Position numbers and translations under genes: made by a program
Part shown: positions 42,771 through 51,375 of the stretch, piece after piece
How positions within the stretch are numbered: position 1 is the stretch's first letter
How the letters are laid out: each line of letters begins with the position of its first letter
Assembly: GCA_944368775.1 (NCBI GenBank)
Contig: CALVXB010000009.1
Span: 21,545-85,544 of the forward strand
Length of the DNA: 64,000 bases
Origin: an uncultured Clostridia bacterium
GTDB lineage: Bacteria; Bacillota; Clostridia; Christensenellales; Borkfalkiaceae
Direction: 5' to 3'
Notes under the pieces: generated by a model
Database searches by the model: none
What the model was told of the DNA's origin: nothing
What the model saw: the letters and a program-made list of their open reading frames with translations, nothing else

Positions 42771-45203
42771 TCAGCGCTTCTTGCCTGCGCGGATCGCCAA
42801 AATAAGGCCGACCGCGCCGATGACGATGGAAGCCGCCGCCAGCACGGAAAACACCCATACGATCGTGCCGTCCGCGCCCTGCAGCGCATCGATCCGGCCG
42901 TTAAGGTCGCCGACGTCCGCCTGCAACGCCTCGACCGCCGCCCAGACGGCATCGTCGGCCGCCTTGTAAGCGGCATCGAGCGCGGCGACGCTTTCAGCAA
43001 GTTCGCCGCTTTCGGCGGTCAACTGTGCGATGCTGCCCTCCATGAGCGCATCCGCCGCCCGATATGCCTCCTCCATGGCCGCGAGCTTGTCTGCGACGTC
43101 TGCAGAACCCGCCGCAATGGACGCGTTCAGGTCGGCGACCGCCTTGTCGAGATCGGCCTGCACGCCGTCGATCGCCGCCTGCAGCACGCCGTCCGCCGCC
43201 TTGTAAGCGGCGTCGAGCGCACCGATCTGTGCGGAGAGCGCTTCGTCCGCCGACGCAAAGTCTGTGCAGATGAGCGCATCCGCCGCCCCGTACGCCGCCG
43301 TGAGGCTGCGCACCGCTTCTTCCAGCGCGGCCGCATTGCCGCCGCTCGCCTCTGCGATCGCCTCTCCCAAATCGGAGACAGCTTGGTCGAGTTTATCCTG
43401 CACGCCGTCGATGGATGCCTGCAGACCGGCATCCGCCGCATCCAACGCGCCTTGCAAGGCATCGATGCGCGCGGAGAGCTCGCCGTCCGCCGCCGTAAAG
43501 TCGGTGCGGATGAGCGCGTCCGCCGCCCCGTACGCCGCCGTGAGGCTGCGCACCGCCTCCTCCAGCGCGGCCGTATTGCCGCCGCTCGCCTCTGCGATCG
43601 CCTTTTCTAAATCGGCGACCGCCCCTTCGAGGTCTGCCTGCACGCCGTCGATGGACGCCTGCAGCAGCCCTTTGGCTTTCGCAACGGCCTCCGTCAGCGA
43701 CACGCTCATCCCGTCGATCGCCGCCTGCAGTTGCCCGTCCGTCGCGTACGTTTCGTCCAACGCCCCGAGCGCGGCGTTCACCGTATCCAGCGCCGCCTGC
43801 AGCTTTTCGATATTGCCTGCATTGGCGGAGACGCTTTCCGACGCCTCGGCGAGGTCGTTCGTCAACTGCTTGACGTCCTCCTGCAGCGAGACGATCGTCT
43901 GATCGGTCAGCTCGCTCAGCTTCTCCTGCAGCGCGGTCAGCTGATTTTGCAGGCTGGCGTCCGTCGTCCCGAGGATCCCGAGCTGCCCCCGCACCGTCGT
44001 CAGAGAATTGTTCAATCCGTTCAACGACTGCACGAGCCCGGCGATGTTCGTGTCCGCCTCACCAAGCTGCGCCTGTAATGCCATAATTTCGCTGCCGATG
44101 TCCGTAAGCTGACTTTGGATACTCGCAACGTCGCTCTCCAAATCGCGCTCGGTGACGGCATAGAGATAGATGACCTGCCCGTGCGCGTCGCCGATGCCGG
44201 TCTCGACCGTCTGCTCGCCGCCATAGACGATGGCCTTGCCGCCCTTCTCCGTCGTCCAGCCGCCGCGCATGCTCATTTCGATGGAATGGACCGCGGGAAA
44301 TCGGATCGGCACGCCGAGGTCATACCGAACGCTCGTCTCGCCGCCCTTCAAATCGACGTAGATAACGGTATAATACTTATGTACCAGAGAGACCGCGCCG
44401 TTTTCGACGGCCTCTGCAATATAATCCTCTCCTCTGTCGGGGATGAAGAAGTCGGCGGGGTCCGCGCCTGGGTTATGGGTCAGGAAGCCGTACGCAAAAT
44501 TGCCTGCGGCATCCACGCCGATGCGCGCGCCGTCCTTCAATGCGCCCGTCACGGTCATCACCCTGTTGTTCGGAAGGCAAACGTTGTTGGCCGCGCCGCC
44601 TACGGCGTTGTCTTGAATGACGGGCGCGCCGCTCACGTGCATGGCAGCGCCGCCGGCATACACGCCGCCGCCGCTCGTCGTTGCGGTGTTGCCTGCGATC
44701 TCGCCGCCCGTCACGGTAAAGATGCCGCCGCCCACGTACACGCCGCCGCCGCTCGCCGTTGCGGTGTTGCCAATGATCCCGCCGCCCGTCACGGTAAAGA
44801 TGCCGCCGCCCACATACACGCCGCCGCCGTTGGCCGCGCTGCCGCCCGTTACTATGCCGCCGCCGGCACAATCGCACAGCGTAAAGCTCGCGCCGCCATT
44901 GACGGTGATGACGCTGCCCTCGCCGTTGCCCGTCAGCATATGGCCGTTTAAACACAGCGTCACCGCGCCGCCGATCGTCAGGTTGTCGGTAAGTGTGACA
45001 TCGCCGCTCAAATAATAGTCGCCGCCCGAAAGGGTGCCGCCATCTGCGGCGATCTGCGTCCAATGGGCGTGCCCTGCATGGTCGACCGTCTCCGCGCTTG
45101 CCATGCCCGCGGGCATCCACAGCGCGAATGACTGCGCCGCGCACAGCACGAACACCGCTGCGAGCAGGGCGACGAGCGCCTTCTTCATCTCGTAAAAAGA
45201 CAT
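42771..45203 (-). CDS. Secreted repeat-rich surface protein (beta-helix plus coiled coil)
   Basis: An 810-residue exported protein. Residues about 6-36 are a signal peptide (ALVALLAAVFVLCAAQSFAL). Residues about 60-200 form short glycine-rich repeats of about 26 residues (GGGVYVGGGIFTVTGG...GNTAT), as in right-handed beta-helices. From about 325 to 770 a long alanine-rich coiled coil contains two near-identical 80-residue repeats and a third, diverged one. The C-terminus is a transmembrane helix followed by RAGKKR, a membrane anchor without LPxTG. GGAGGAAACGGT precedes the ATG at 45203. It probably projects from the cell surface; the ligand is unknown. Confidence 0.85.
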   Translation of the reverse strand: MSFYEMKKALVALLAAVFVLCAAQSFALWMPAGMASAETVDHAGHAHWTQIAADGGTLSGGDYYLSGDVTLTDNLTIGGAVTLCLNGHMLTGNGEGSVITVNGGASFTLCDCAGGGIVTGGSAANGGGVYVGGGIFTVTGGGIIGNTATASGGGVYVGGGIFTVTGGEIAGNTATTSGGGVYAGGAAMHVSGAPVIQDNAVGGAANNVCLPNNRVMTVTGALKDGARIGVDAAGNFAYGFLTHNPGADPADFFIPDRGEDYIAEAVENGAVSLVHKYYTVIYVDLKGGETSVRYDLGVPIRFPAVHSIEMSMRGGWTTEKGGKAIVYGGEQTVETGIGDAHGQVIYLYAVTERDLESDVASIQSQLTDIGSEIMALQAQLGEADTNIAGLVQSLNGLNNSLTTVRGQLGILGTTDASLQNQLTALQEKLSELTDQTIVSLQEDVKQLTNDLAEASESVSANAGNIEKLQAALDTVNAALGALDETYATDGQLQAAIDGMSVSLTEAVAKAKGLLQASIDGVQADLEGAVADLEKAIAEASGGNTAALEEAVRSLTAAYGAADALIRTDFTAADGELSARIDALQGALDAADAGLQASIDGVQDKLDQAVSDLGEAIAEASGGNAAALEEAVRSLTAAYGAADALICTDFASADEALSAQIGALDAAYKAADGVLQAAIDGVQADLDKAVADLNASIAAGSADVADKLAAMEEAYRAADALMEGSIAQLTAESGELAESVAALDAAYKAADDAVWAAVEALQADVGDLNGRIDALQGADGTIVWVFSVLAAASIVIGAVGLILAIRAGKKR
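43106..43665 (-). repeat. 240-bp tandem repeats in the surface-protein gene
   Basis: Three units with a 240-bp period begin near 43665, 43425 and 43185 (read on the minus strand) with LQASIDGVQ, LQASIDGVQ and LQAAIDGVQ. The first two share long runs of identical DNA, including the segment coding LEEAVRSLTAAYGAADALI. Such repeats can expand or contract by recombination. Confidence 0.85.
44656..44850 (-). repeat. 78-bp repeats coding the beta-helix turns
   Basis: A 78-bp unit coding GGGVYVGGGIFTVTGG occurs at least twice with nearly identical DNA, with a third shorter unit. It corresponds to successive turns of the predicted beta-helix. Confidence 0.75.
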
Positions 45204-45236
45204 ACCGTTTCCTCCATGTTTTTTACAGGGCAAAAT

Positions 45237-45360
45237 GGCACACAAAAAGCGTGCCTTCGACCGAAGACACGCCCTGCATTGTATCTCCGATTGCTTCCAC
45301 ACAAACTTCCGCTCTATCGGGAAATAGAGATACGAAATGCCGATTCGTACCCCCGATACA
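45237..45360 (-). promoter_or_regulatory. Structured leader with terminator: candidate riboswitch/attenuator
   Basis: Between the promoter and the surface-protein start the leader RNA can form a closing helix (TGTATC at 45355-45360 with GATACA at 45280-45285) around two hairpins: GGTACGAA/TTCGTATC (45344-45351 with 45329-45336) and CTCTAT/ATAGAG (45324-45329 with 45312-45317). Then comes a strong intrinsic terminator: an 11-bp stem at 45249-45272 followed by five T. The 3' arm can pair instead with GTGTGCC (45237-45243) around the T run, an exclusive alternative. It matches no riboswitch class I can recall. Confidence 0.55.
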
Positions 45361-45387
45361 GCGAGTATAAAGTTTATGTGCGAATCC

Positions 45388-45416
45388 AGTATATCACACC
45401 AAAGCAGCTTTTGCAA
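45388..45416 (-). promoter_or_regulatory. Promoter of the surface-protein gene
   Basis: TTGCAA (45411-45416) and TATACT (45388-45393) on the minus strand, 17-base spacer. It implies a leader of about 175 bases. Confidence 0.7.
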
Positions 45417-45446
45417 TACTATCATTTTTTTTTCTCAAAAAAATAT

Positions 45447-45472
45447 GGATCCCGCACTTTGCGTGAGATCCG
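45447..45472 (-). terminator. Hairpin with T-rich tail upstream of the surface-protein promoter
   Basis: GGATC...CGCA and TGCG...GATCC form an imperfect stem. On the minus strand a T-rich run follows. Together with the stretch 45473-45596 this may end a short unknown transcript; no gene is visible in it. GCATAGTTCTATATC at about 45473 weakly resembles the palindromic element. Confidence 0.4.
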
Positions 45473-45596
45473 CATAGTTCTATATCTCCTTCTTTGACCC
45501 GTCTATGCACTTTATATCGTGAGGATGAATTTTGCGGCGATCTTTTGGCAAAAAATCTGTCGCGCCTCCCTTAAATCGGCCGACGCTGCAAAAATG

Positions 45597-45627
45597 AGGC
45601 CTCTGCTCTGTATTTGAGCGGAGGCCT
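45597..45627 (-). terminator. htpG terminator
   Basis: AGGCCTCTGCTC (45597-45608) pairs with GAGCGGAGGCCT (45616-45627), apart from one wobble; on the minus strand CATTTTTGC follows. Confidence 0.85.
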
Positions 45628-45649
45628 TTGCTTGTGCCCTTTCGAGCGT

Positions 45650-47521
45650 TTAGCGGATATACCCTTCCAGCATGGATACGCTGTTTGCGGTAAACGCCTT
45701 CATCTCCTCGGGAGACAACTTTTTATAAGAGAGCATCGCGAGGTAATAGACCTGGTTTGCGACGAACTTCTTCTTTTCGTCGTCCAGCCCCGTAAACGCC
45801 TGCAAGACGGGATTCGCCGTGTTGATGACGAGCGTCATATCGCGGTCGGCATCTGCGCCGGCAAGGCCGTAAAAGGCGTTCATTTCGCCGAAGCGACGGG
45901 ACATTTCGGACACGTTGACGATCGCGGGGATCTCGGCGCTCTTGAACTTTTCTGCCTTGACGGCGATCGTCGTGTTGTTGAGCGCCGCCTTGAACGCATC
46001 GACGAGCGCCTTGTCCTCATCCGCGTTGCTCTCCCCCGCCTTCAGCGCCGCGTCGACGTCTGCATCGATGCGCAGGAAGCGGTATTTGCCCGTCTCTTTA
46101 TATTCGAGATAGCTCAAGAAGTGCGGGTCGACCAGCGTATCGCAGACAATGGCGTTCAGGCCGGCCGCGCGGAACATGGAGATATACTGCGCCTGACCGA
46201 CTTCGTCGGAAACGTAGTAGACGGTCGTCGGCTCCTTCGGCGTCTCTTCAGACTTTTCCTCCTTCTGTCCGGCCTGCTCGCCCTCTGCTGTTTCGGCCTT
46301 ATCTTCCGCCTTTTCTCCGCCGATAAACTCGGCGAGCGTGCTGTATTTGCCGTCAATGTCCTTGAAGAGGATGCAGTCCTTGACGCGGCTGTAAAAGTCC
46401 TCGTCTTTGATGCAGCCCAGCTTGATAAAGACGGAGATGTCGTTCCAGCAGCTCTCAAACTTTTCGCGGTCGGTTTTATACAGCCCGGTCAGCTTGTCGG
46501 AGACTTTTTTTGTGATGTGCTTGGAGATCTTCTGCACCTGCCGGTCGTTTTGCAAAAAGCTGCGCGAGACGTTCAGCGGGATGTCCGGGCAGTCGATCAC
46601 GCCGTTCAGAAGCAGCAGATATTCGGGGATGACCTCCTTGATGTTGTCGGCGATAAAGACCTGGTTGCAGTACAGCTTGACCTTGCCGCGCTCCAGCTCG
46701 ACCTTGCTCTTGACCTTCGGAAAATACAGGATGCCCCTGAGGCGGAAGGGGTAGTCCATATTCAGGTGGATCCAGAAGAGCGGGTCGTGATAGTCGTGGA
46801 ATGTCTTGCGGTAAAAGTCTTTATACTCCTCTTCCGTGCAGTCTTTGGGCGCCTTCAGGTACAGCGGCTGCGTATCGTTGACGGGCTTGTCGTCCTTCCC
46901 CGCAAAGTTGAGATAGATCGGGTACGGCATGAAGGCGCAATACTTTTCGAGCAGGCCGCGGATGGTACCCTCTTCAAGAAACTCCTTCTCCTCTTTGGCG
47001 ATGTGCATGACGATGCGCGTGCCGCGGTCCGCCTTGTCGCACTCTTCGATGGTGTAGGTGCTTTCGCCGTCCGATTCCCAATGCACGCCCGCCGCGTCTT
47101 CGCGATACGATTTGGTGAAGATCTCGATGTTTTCGGAGACCATGTAGGCAGAATAAAAGCCGAGGCCGAAGTGGCCGATGATCCCTTCGCCGCCCGCCTT
47201 TTCATACTTTTCCAAAAAGTCGGCCGCGCCGGAAAAGGCGATCTGCGTGATGTATTTTTCTACCTCGTCTTCGGTCATGCCGATGCCGTTGTCTTCGACG
47301 GTCAGCGTGCCGGAGTCCTTATCGACGGAGACTTTGACGCAGTACTCCCCTTCGTCTGCCTTCGCCTCGCCGAGATCGGCGAGCTTTTTGAATTTGGTGA
47401 TCGCGTCGACTGCGTTCGCCACGATCTCGCGCAAAAAGATGTCCTTATCCGAGTACAGCCACTTTTTGATGATGGGCATCATGTTTTCGCTGGAAATGTG
47501 AATGTTTCCTTGTTTAGCCAT
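45650..47521 (-). CDS. htpG: Chaperone HtpG (Hsp90)
   Basis: A 623-residue Hsp90 family ATPase. N-terminal GHKL motifs: EIVANAVDAI (near 32), DNGIGM (near 78) and GHFGLGFYSAYMV (near 112). A charged linker of K, E, T and Q lies between the middle and C-terminal parts, near residues 405-430. GGAGGTGTTAAC precedes the ATG at 47521. It lies after the terminator of the ispH-S1 gene, so it probably has its own promoter, though none is clear to me. Confidence 0.94.
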   Translation of the reverse strand: MAKQGNIHISSENMMPIIKKWLYSDKDIFLREIVANAVDAITKFKKLADLGEAKADEGEYCVKVSVDKDSGTLTVEDNGIGMTEDEVEKYITQIAFSGAADFLEKYEKAGGEGIIGHFGLGFYSAYMVSENIEIFTKSYREDAAGVHWESDGESTYTIEECDKADRGTRIVMHIAKEEKEFLEEGTIRGLLEKYCAFMPYPIYLNFAGKDDKPVNDTQPLYLKAPKDCTEEEYKDFYRKTFHDYHDPLFWIHLNMDYPFRLRGILYFPKVKSKVELERGKVKLYCNQVFIADNIKEVIPEYLLLLNGVIDCPDIPLNVSRSFLQNDRQVQKISKHITKKVSDKLTGLYKTDREKFESCWNDISVFIKLGCIKDEDFYSRVKDCILFKDIDGKYSTLAEFIGGEKAEDKAETAEGEQAGQKEEKSEETPKEPTTVYYVSDEVGQAQYISMFRAAGLNAIVCDTLVDPHFLSYLEYKETGKYRFLRIDADVDAALKAGESNADEDKALVDAFKAALNNTTIAVKAEKFKSAEIPAIVNVSEMSRRFGEMNAFYGLAGADADRDMTLVINTANPVLQAFTGLDDEKKKFVANQVYYLAMLSYKKLSPEEMKAFTANSVSMLEGYIR

Positions 47522-47544
47522 GTTAACACCTCCGTATATCAAAA

Positions 47545-47567
47545 AGCCCCGCAACCGGTGCGGGGCT
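47545..47567 (-). terminator. Terminator between ispH-S1 and htpG
   Basis: AGCCCCGCA (47545-47553) pairs with TGCGGGGCT (47559-47567). On the minus strand TTTTTGATATACGG follows. Confidence 0.8.
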
Positions 47568-47581
47568 TCGTTTTCAATGCA

Positions 47582-49684
47582 TTAGTCGTTGTTTTTGTTC
47601 TGCAACATTTCCGCAATGGAAGCGCCGCTGACACCGCCTTCCGTCCATTCTCTGAATTCGTCCTCTTCCCTGTTCTCTCTCGGCTGACGGGGTTTGCGCG
47701 CCCTGCGCTCGCCCTTGTTTTCGTCGTCGCGACGGGTACGGACTTTGGTGACCTCCGGTTCGGGCAGGAGCGCCTTGATCGAGAGGTTCATCTTCTTGTT
47801 CGCGGGATCCAGAACGAGGATCTTCGCGTCGATCTCTTCGCCGATGGCGAGGACAGACGTCGGGTTCTCCAACCATTCGTGCGAGATCTGCGAGACGTGC
47901 ACGAGGCCGTCGACGCCGTTTTCTACTTCGACGAAGGCGCCGAAATCGACGATGCGCACGACTTTGCCGTGAACGACATCCCCGACCTTATACTTTTCGG
48001 CGACAAGATCCCACGGCTGCGGCTGCAGCTGCTTATAACCGATCGATACCTTCTTATTTTCCGCGTCCACTTTCAGCACTTTGAACTGATAGCGCTTGCC
48101 GATCTCGAGGACGTCGGTCACGTTTTTGGTGCCCGTCCAAGACAGATCGGAAATATGAGCGAGGCAGTCAAAGCCGTTCACGGAGACGAACGCGCCGAAG
48201 TTGGTCGCGCGCTCGACCTTGCCTTCCACGACGTCGCCGACGTGGATATTGGCAAAGAACTCGGCTTCCTGTTCTGCCTTCGCCTGATCGCGCGCGGCCT
48301 TCTCCTCTTCGAGGATGACGCGCTGCGAAGCGATGATCTCTTTTTTGCGTTCAGACTTTTTGATCTCGAGAGCCTTCAGGCGCAGCTTTTTGCCGACGTA
48401 CTTGTCGAGCTCTTTGACGTAGCCCATGCGGATCTCTTTGGCGGGCACGAACACCGAATAGGTGCCCATAGAAGCGGTCAGGCCGCCCTTATTGAAGCCG
48501 GTGCAGGTCACGTCGAACTCTTCGCCGTTGCTGATCGCCTCGATCTTTTCTTCCTCTTCTTTGAGCTGCTTGATCGCCTTCTGCGAGAGCTTAACGGGGT
48601 TGGAAGCGGAAACGACCATCACCTCGATCTCTTCGCCGATCTTTTTGGCGTAATCTTCCGCTTTATATTCTTCGCACTCGATCTCATCTTTTTCCAGCAA
48701 GATTTCTTTTTTGAAGAACGGTAACAACACAGCCACGCCTTCGTCTGATGCCGAAGAAATGATCGCTGTCACAAGCTGACCTCTCTTTAATTTGGACTGG
48801 CCGTTATCCATCTGCGCAACGACTTCTTCCATTTCGTTCGTTGCTTTCACTTCTGTATTGTTTTCCATCTGAAAAAGAACCTCCTGCGTTTGCGTGTGCG
48901 GAGTGGAAGCTCCGGACACAATGCCTACATTTTTAAATTTTTTGATTTTTTGAAACTCAAAGTCGCTCGCTTCCGCAAGCCGAAAGACGTTCGCGCACCG
49001 CGCACGGCAGATCTCGTACAGCTTGTTCGTGTTGCTGCTGTTGAGTCCTCCGATCACGATCATCGCGTCGCATTTTTCGGCCAAGGCCGCTGCATCCTTC
49101 TGACGCTCCTTAGTAGTATAACAAATTGTTTTGAAAATCTCAACTGTTTTTCTGCAAACTTTTTCAATATTTTGAATTATTTTTTGAAAATTTTCTTCCG
49201 GGCAGGTCGTTTGCGCCACGACGGCGAGATTTTGGCCGGCGAGCGGCGAAAGATCGGCCCCCTCGTCCTCCACGACGAACACCTCGCCGCTGCTCCAGCC
49301 GCACAGGCCGACGACCTCCGGATGCGTCTTTTGCCCTACGACGACGACCGTCTTACCGGCGGCCGAGCTCTCCCGCACGATGCCCTGCGTGCGCCGCACG
49401 AAGGGACAGGTGCAGTCGATGACGCGGATGCCCTTCTCCTCACACGCGACGTACACCGCCCGCCCGACGCCGTGCGAGCGCAGGATGAGCGTCGCCCCCG
49501 CGGGCACTTCTTCTACCGACTCGACGGTGACGATCCCCCGCGCGCGCACCGCCTCCGTCACGGACGGGTTGTGGATGAGCTCGCCGAGCAGGTAGACGTT
49601 GTCGGGCTGGATGTGCATCGCGGTATCGACGGCGTGGCGCACGCCGCTGCAGAACCCGCTGCTCTTGGCGACGTACACGTTCAT
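47582..49684 (-). CDS. ispH: IspH fused to ribosomal protein S1 domains
   Basis: A 700-residue fusion. Residues 1 to about 280 are IspH (HMBPP reductase, last step of the MEP isoprenoid pathway), with its three [4Fe-4S] cysteines in SGFCSGV (near 12), DCTCPFV (near 95) and TTCPEEN (near 185). The rest contains four S1 RNA-binding repeats, the last two well conserved (VGDVVEGKVERATNFGAFV, VGDVVHGKVVRIVDFGAFV), and a basic/acidic tail. This fusion is known in Clostridia. The ATG at 49684 overlaps plsC by four bases; the frame is open upstream because it runs antiparallel to nothing but plsC in another frame. Confidence 0.93.
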   Translation of the reverse strand: MNVYVAKSSGFCSGVRHAVDTAMHIQPDNVYLLGELIHNPSVTEAVRARGIVTVESVEEVPAGATLILRSHGVGRAVYVACEEKGIRVIDCTCPFVRRTQGIVRESSAAGKTVVVVGQKTHPEVVGLCGWSSGEVFVVEDEGADLSPLAGQNLAVVAQTTCPEENFQKIIQNIEKVCRKTVEIFKTICYTTKERQKDAAALAEKCDAMIVIGGLNSSNTNKLYEICRARCANVFRLAEASDFEFQKIKKFKNVGIVSGASTPHTQTQEVLFQMENNTEVKATNEMEEVVAQMDNGQSKLKRGQLVTAIISSASDEGVAVLLPFFKKEILLEKDEIECEEYKAEDYAKKIGEEIEVMVVSASNPVKLSQKAIKQLKEEEEKIEAISNGEEFDVTCTGFNKGGLTASMGTYSVFVPAKEIRMGYVKELDKYVGKKLRLKALEIKKSERKKEIIASQRVILEEEKAARDQAKAEQEAEFFANIHVGDVVEGKVERATNFGAFVSVNGFDCLAHISDLSWTGTKNVTDVLEIGKRYQFKVLKVDAENKKVSIGYKQLQPQPWDLVAEKYKVGDVVHGKVVRIVDFGAFVEVENGVDGLVHVSQISHEWLENPTSVLAIGEEIDAKILVLDPANKKMNLSIKALLPEPEVTKVRTRRDDENKGERRARKPRQPRENREEDEFREWTEGGVSGASIAEMLQNKNND

Positions 49685-50304
49685 TTGCGCTTCTTCTTTT
49701 TGGCGGCAAAGTGCTCGATGGCGGCGTGCTTGGTCTCGAGCATCTTTTCGCGGATGATCTCTTCGGCGGCGGCGTAATCTTCCGCCGTCAGCTTGCGGTC
49801 GTAAAATGCGGACAAGTCGATGGGGTCGCCGATGGCGATCTTTGTGCGCAGGAACAGGCGGGTCTTGCGCAGGCACATGACGGGATAGACGGGCACCTTC
49901 GCCTTGATGGCGAACAGCGCCGCGCCCCCTTTGAGAGGCAACAGCTCCGCGTCCGTGCGGTTGCGCGTGCCCTCGGGGAACATCGAGATCTTCTCTCCCT
50001 TTTTCAGGTAGCGCAGCGCCGTCATGATCGCCTTTGCGTCCTGCCCGTCGCGCGAGACGGGGATGGCCTCGACGATGTCGCACAGGTGCGCGAGGAACTT
50101 GCTCTTGTACAGCTCTTTTTTTGTGATGAAGTGCACCTTTTCTTTGGTCGTGCACGCCATGTGCACGATGTCCCAGATGCGGTAATGGTTGCCCACAAGC
50201 ACGCAGGCGCCGTCTTTGACCTTTTCCTTGCCGTACAACTTAAACGGAAAAATGATCTGCGTGACGACGACCATAAACTTTTTCAAAAAACCGTAAGTCA
50301 GCAT
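49681..50304 (-). CDS. plsC: 1-acyl-glycerol-3-phosphate acyltransferase
   Basis: A 207-residue acyltransferase of phospholipid synthesis. The catalytic NHxxxxD is NHYRIWD (residues 38-44) and the glycerol-phosphate site is FPEGTRNR (near 110). A hydrophobic N-terminus (residues 5-22) anchors it to the membrane. A basic tail (KKKKRK) ends it. AGGGGGCCGCG precedes the ATG. It lies nine bases after the aroH-cmk gene. Confidence 0.92.
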   Translation of the reverse strand: MLTYGFLKKFMVVVTQIIFPFKLYGKEKVKDGACVLVGNHYRIWDIVHMACTTKEKVHFITKKELYKSKFLAHLCDIVEAIPVSRDGQDAKAIMTALRYLKKGEKISMFPEGTRNRTDAELLPLKGGAALFAIKAKVPVYPVMCLRKTRLFLRTKIAIGDPIDLSAFYDRKLTAEDYAAAEEIIREKMLETKHAAIEHFAAKKKKRK

Positions 50305-50313
50305 CGCGGCCCC

Positions 50314-51318
50314 CTACACCCTTTCTTGTATCTTCTTTTTGAGGAAGGCGACCACCTCTTCGGCGGTCATGCCGGACGTATCGACGAGCAGGGCGTCGTC
50401 GGCACGGCGCAGCGGCGAGAAGGCGCGCGTCTCGTCTCCGCGGTCGCGCTCCTCGATCTCGCGGCGCACGGCGTCAAATTGGACGTCAAAGCCCTTGCCC
50501 TTCAGCTCGTCATAGCGGCGCTTCGCGCGCACGTCGACGGAGGCGGTGATGAAGAACTTGAAATCGGCGGCGGGCAGCACGACGGTGCCGATGTCGCGGC
50601 CGTCCAGCACGCAGGAGCGTTCGGAAGCGATCTTGCGCTGCATTTCGACCATCTTTTTGCGCACGCAGCGCAGCGCAGAGATGCGCGAGGCGGCGAGGGA
50701 TACTTCGGGGCGGCGGATGGCTTCCGAAACGTCCTCGCCGTCGAGGATGGTGCGCTGCGCCCCGCCGACGTAGTCGACGCGCAGGTCGAGCGACGCCATC
50801 AGCGGCGCCACGCTTTCTTCGGTAAATTCCGTCACGCCCGCGCGCTGCGCCTTGACGGCGCAGGCGCGGTACATCGCGCCCGTGTCGAGGTACAATATGT
50901 CGAGTTCTTTGGCGAGCTGTTTGGCAGCCGTGCTCTTGCCGCTGCCCGAAGGGCCGTCCAGCGCGACGGAGAAGCGGGCGCGGTCTCTGCGCAGCGCGGC
51001 GGCACGGCGCAGATAGACGTGCCGCGGGCGGATATCCTTTTCCGCGAGGATCATGACGCGGATGCACAGCGGCAGCGCGCCGCAGATATCCGGCTCCGCC
51101 GCCGAAAAGAGTGCTGCCCGCGCAAAGCCCGCCTCACGCGCGGCCTTGGCCGGATACAGCGAGCGGATGTCCGCCGTATTCGACAGAAGGATACAGACGA
51201 TATCCTCCTCTGCGATCGAATTTTGTTCACAGATCGCGCGCATCAGTTCGCCGACAGCCTGCCGGATCTCTTCCGGCGTATCGGCCTCGACGGAGGTCGC
51301 TCCGCGGATCGCTATCAT
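50314..51318 (-). CDS. cmk: Chorismate mutase (AroH type) fused to CMP kinase
   Basis: A 334-residue two-domain protein. Residues 1 to about 112 are an AroH-type chorismate mutase: IRGATSVEADTPEEI at the start, LLSNTADIRSLYPAKAAR, AEPDI, CIRVM and RHVYL carry the positions of the known active-site Arg, Glu, Arg and Tyr. Residues about 115-334 are CMP kinase with P-loop GPSGSGKST (near 121) and DGRDIGTVV. The first makes prephenate for Phe/Tyr; the second phosphorylates CMP. I prefer the ATG at 51318, eight bases after AAGGAG; the ATG at 51324 is too close to it. Confidence 0.9.
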   Translation of the reverse strand: MIAIRGATSVEADTPEEIRQAVGELMRAICEQNSIAEEDIVCILLSNTADIRSLYPAKAAREAGFARAALFSAAEPDICGALPLCIRVMILAEKDIRPRHVYLRRAAALRRDRARFSVALDGPSGSGKSTAAKQLAKELDILYLDTGAMYRACAVKAQRAGVTEFTEESVAPLMASLDLRVDYVGGAQRTILDGEDVSEAIRRPEVSLAASRISALRCVRKKMVEMQRKIASERSCVLDGRDIGTVVLPAADFKFFITASVDVRAKRRYDELKGKGFDVQFDAVRREIEERDRGDETRAFSPLRRADDALLVDTSGMTAEEVVAFLKKKIQERV

Positions 51319-51341
51319 AGGCATTTCTCCTTATTATACAT

Positions 51342-51370
51342 GATCTATGTGTGACATAGTACTATGCAAA
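51342..51370 (+). repeat. Dispersed palindromic element, copy 7 (intergenic)
   Basis: GATCTATGTGTGACATAG then TACTATGCAAA: a consensus copy filling most of the gap between the HI0933 gene stop (51376) and the aroH-cmk start (51318). Confidence 0.85.
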
Positions 51371-51375
51371 ACCGC

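Noticed and set aside
44656..44850. Short regular repeats as a possible CRISPR array
   Set aside because: They are in frame, code glycine-rich turns of the surface protein and have no unique spacers.
45237..45360. Known c-di-GMP riboswitch upstream of the surface protein
   Set aside because: The GEMM core sequences and tetraloop receptor are not seen; only the general layout is switch-like.
45473..45490. Further copy of the palindromic element (GCATAGTTCTATATC)
   Set aside because: Only about 13 of 16 core positions fit and both flanks differ, so it is not counted as a copy.
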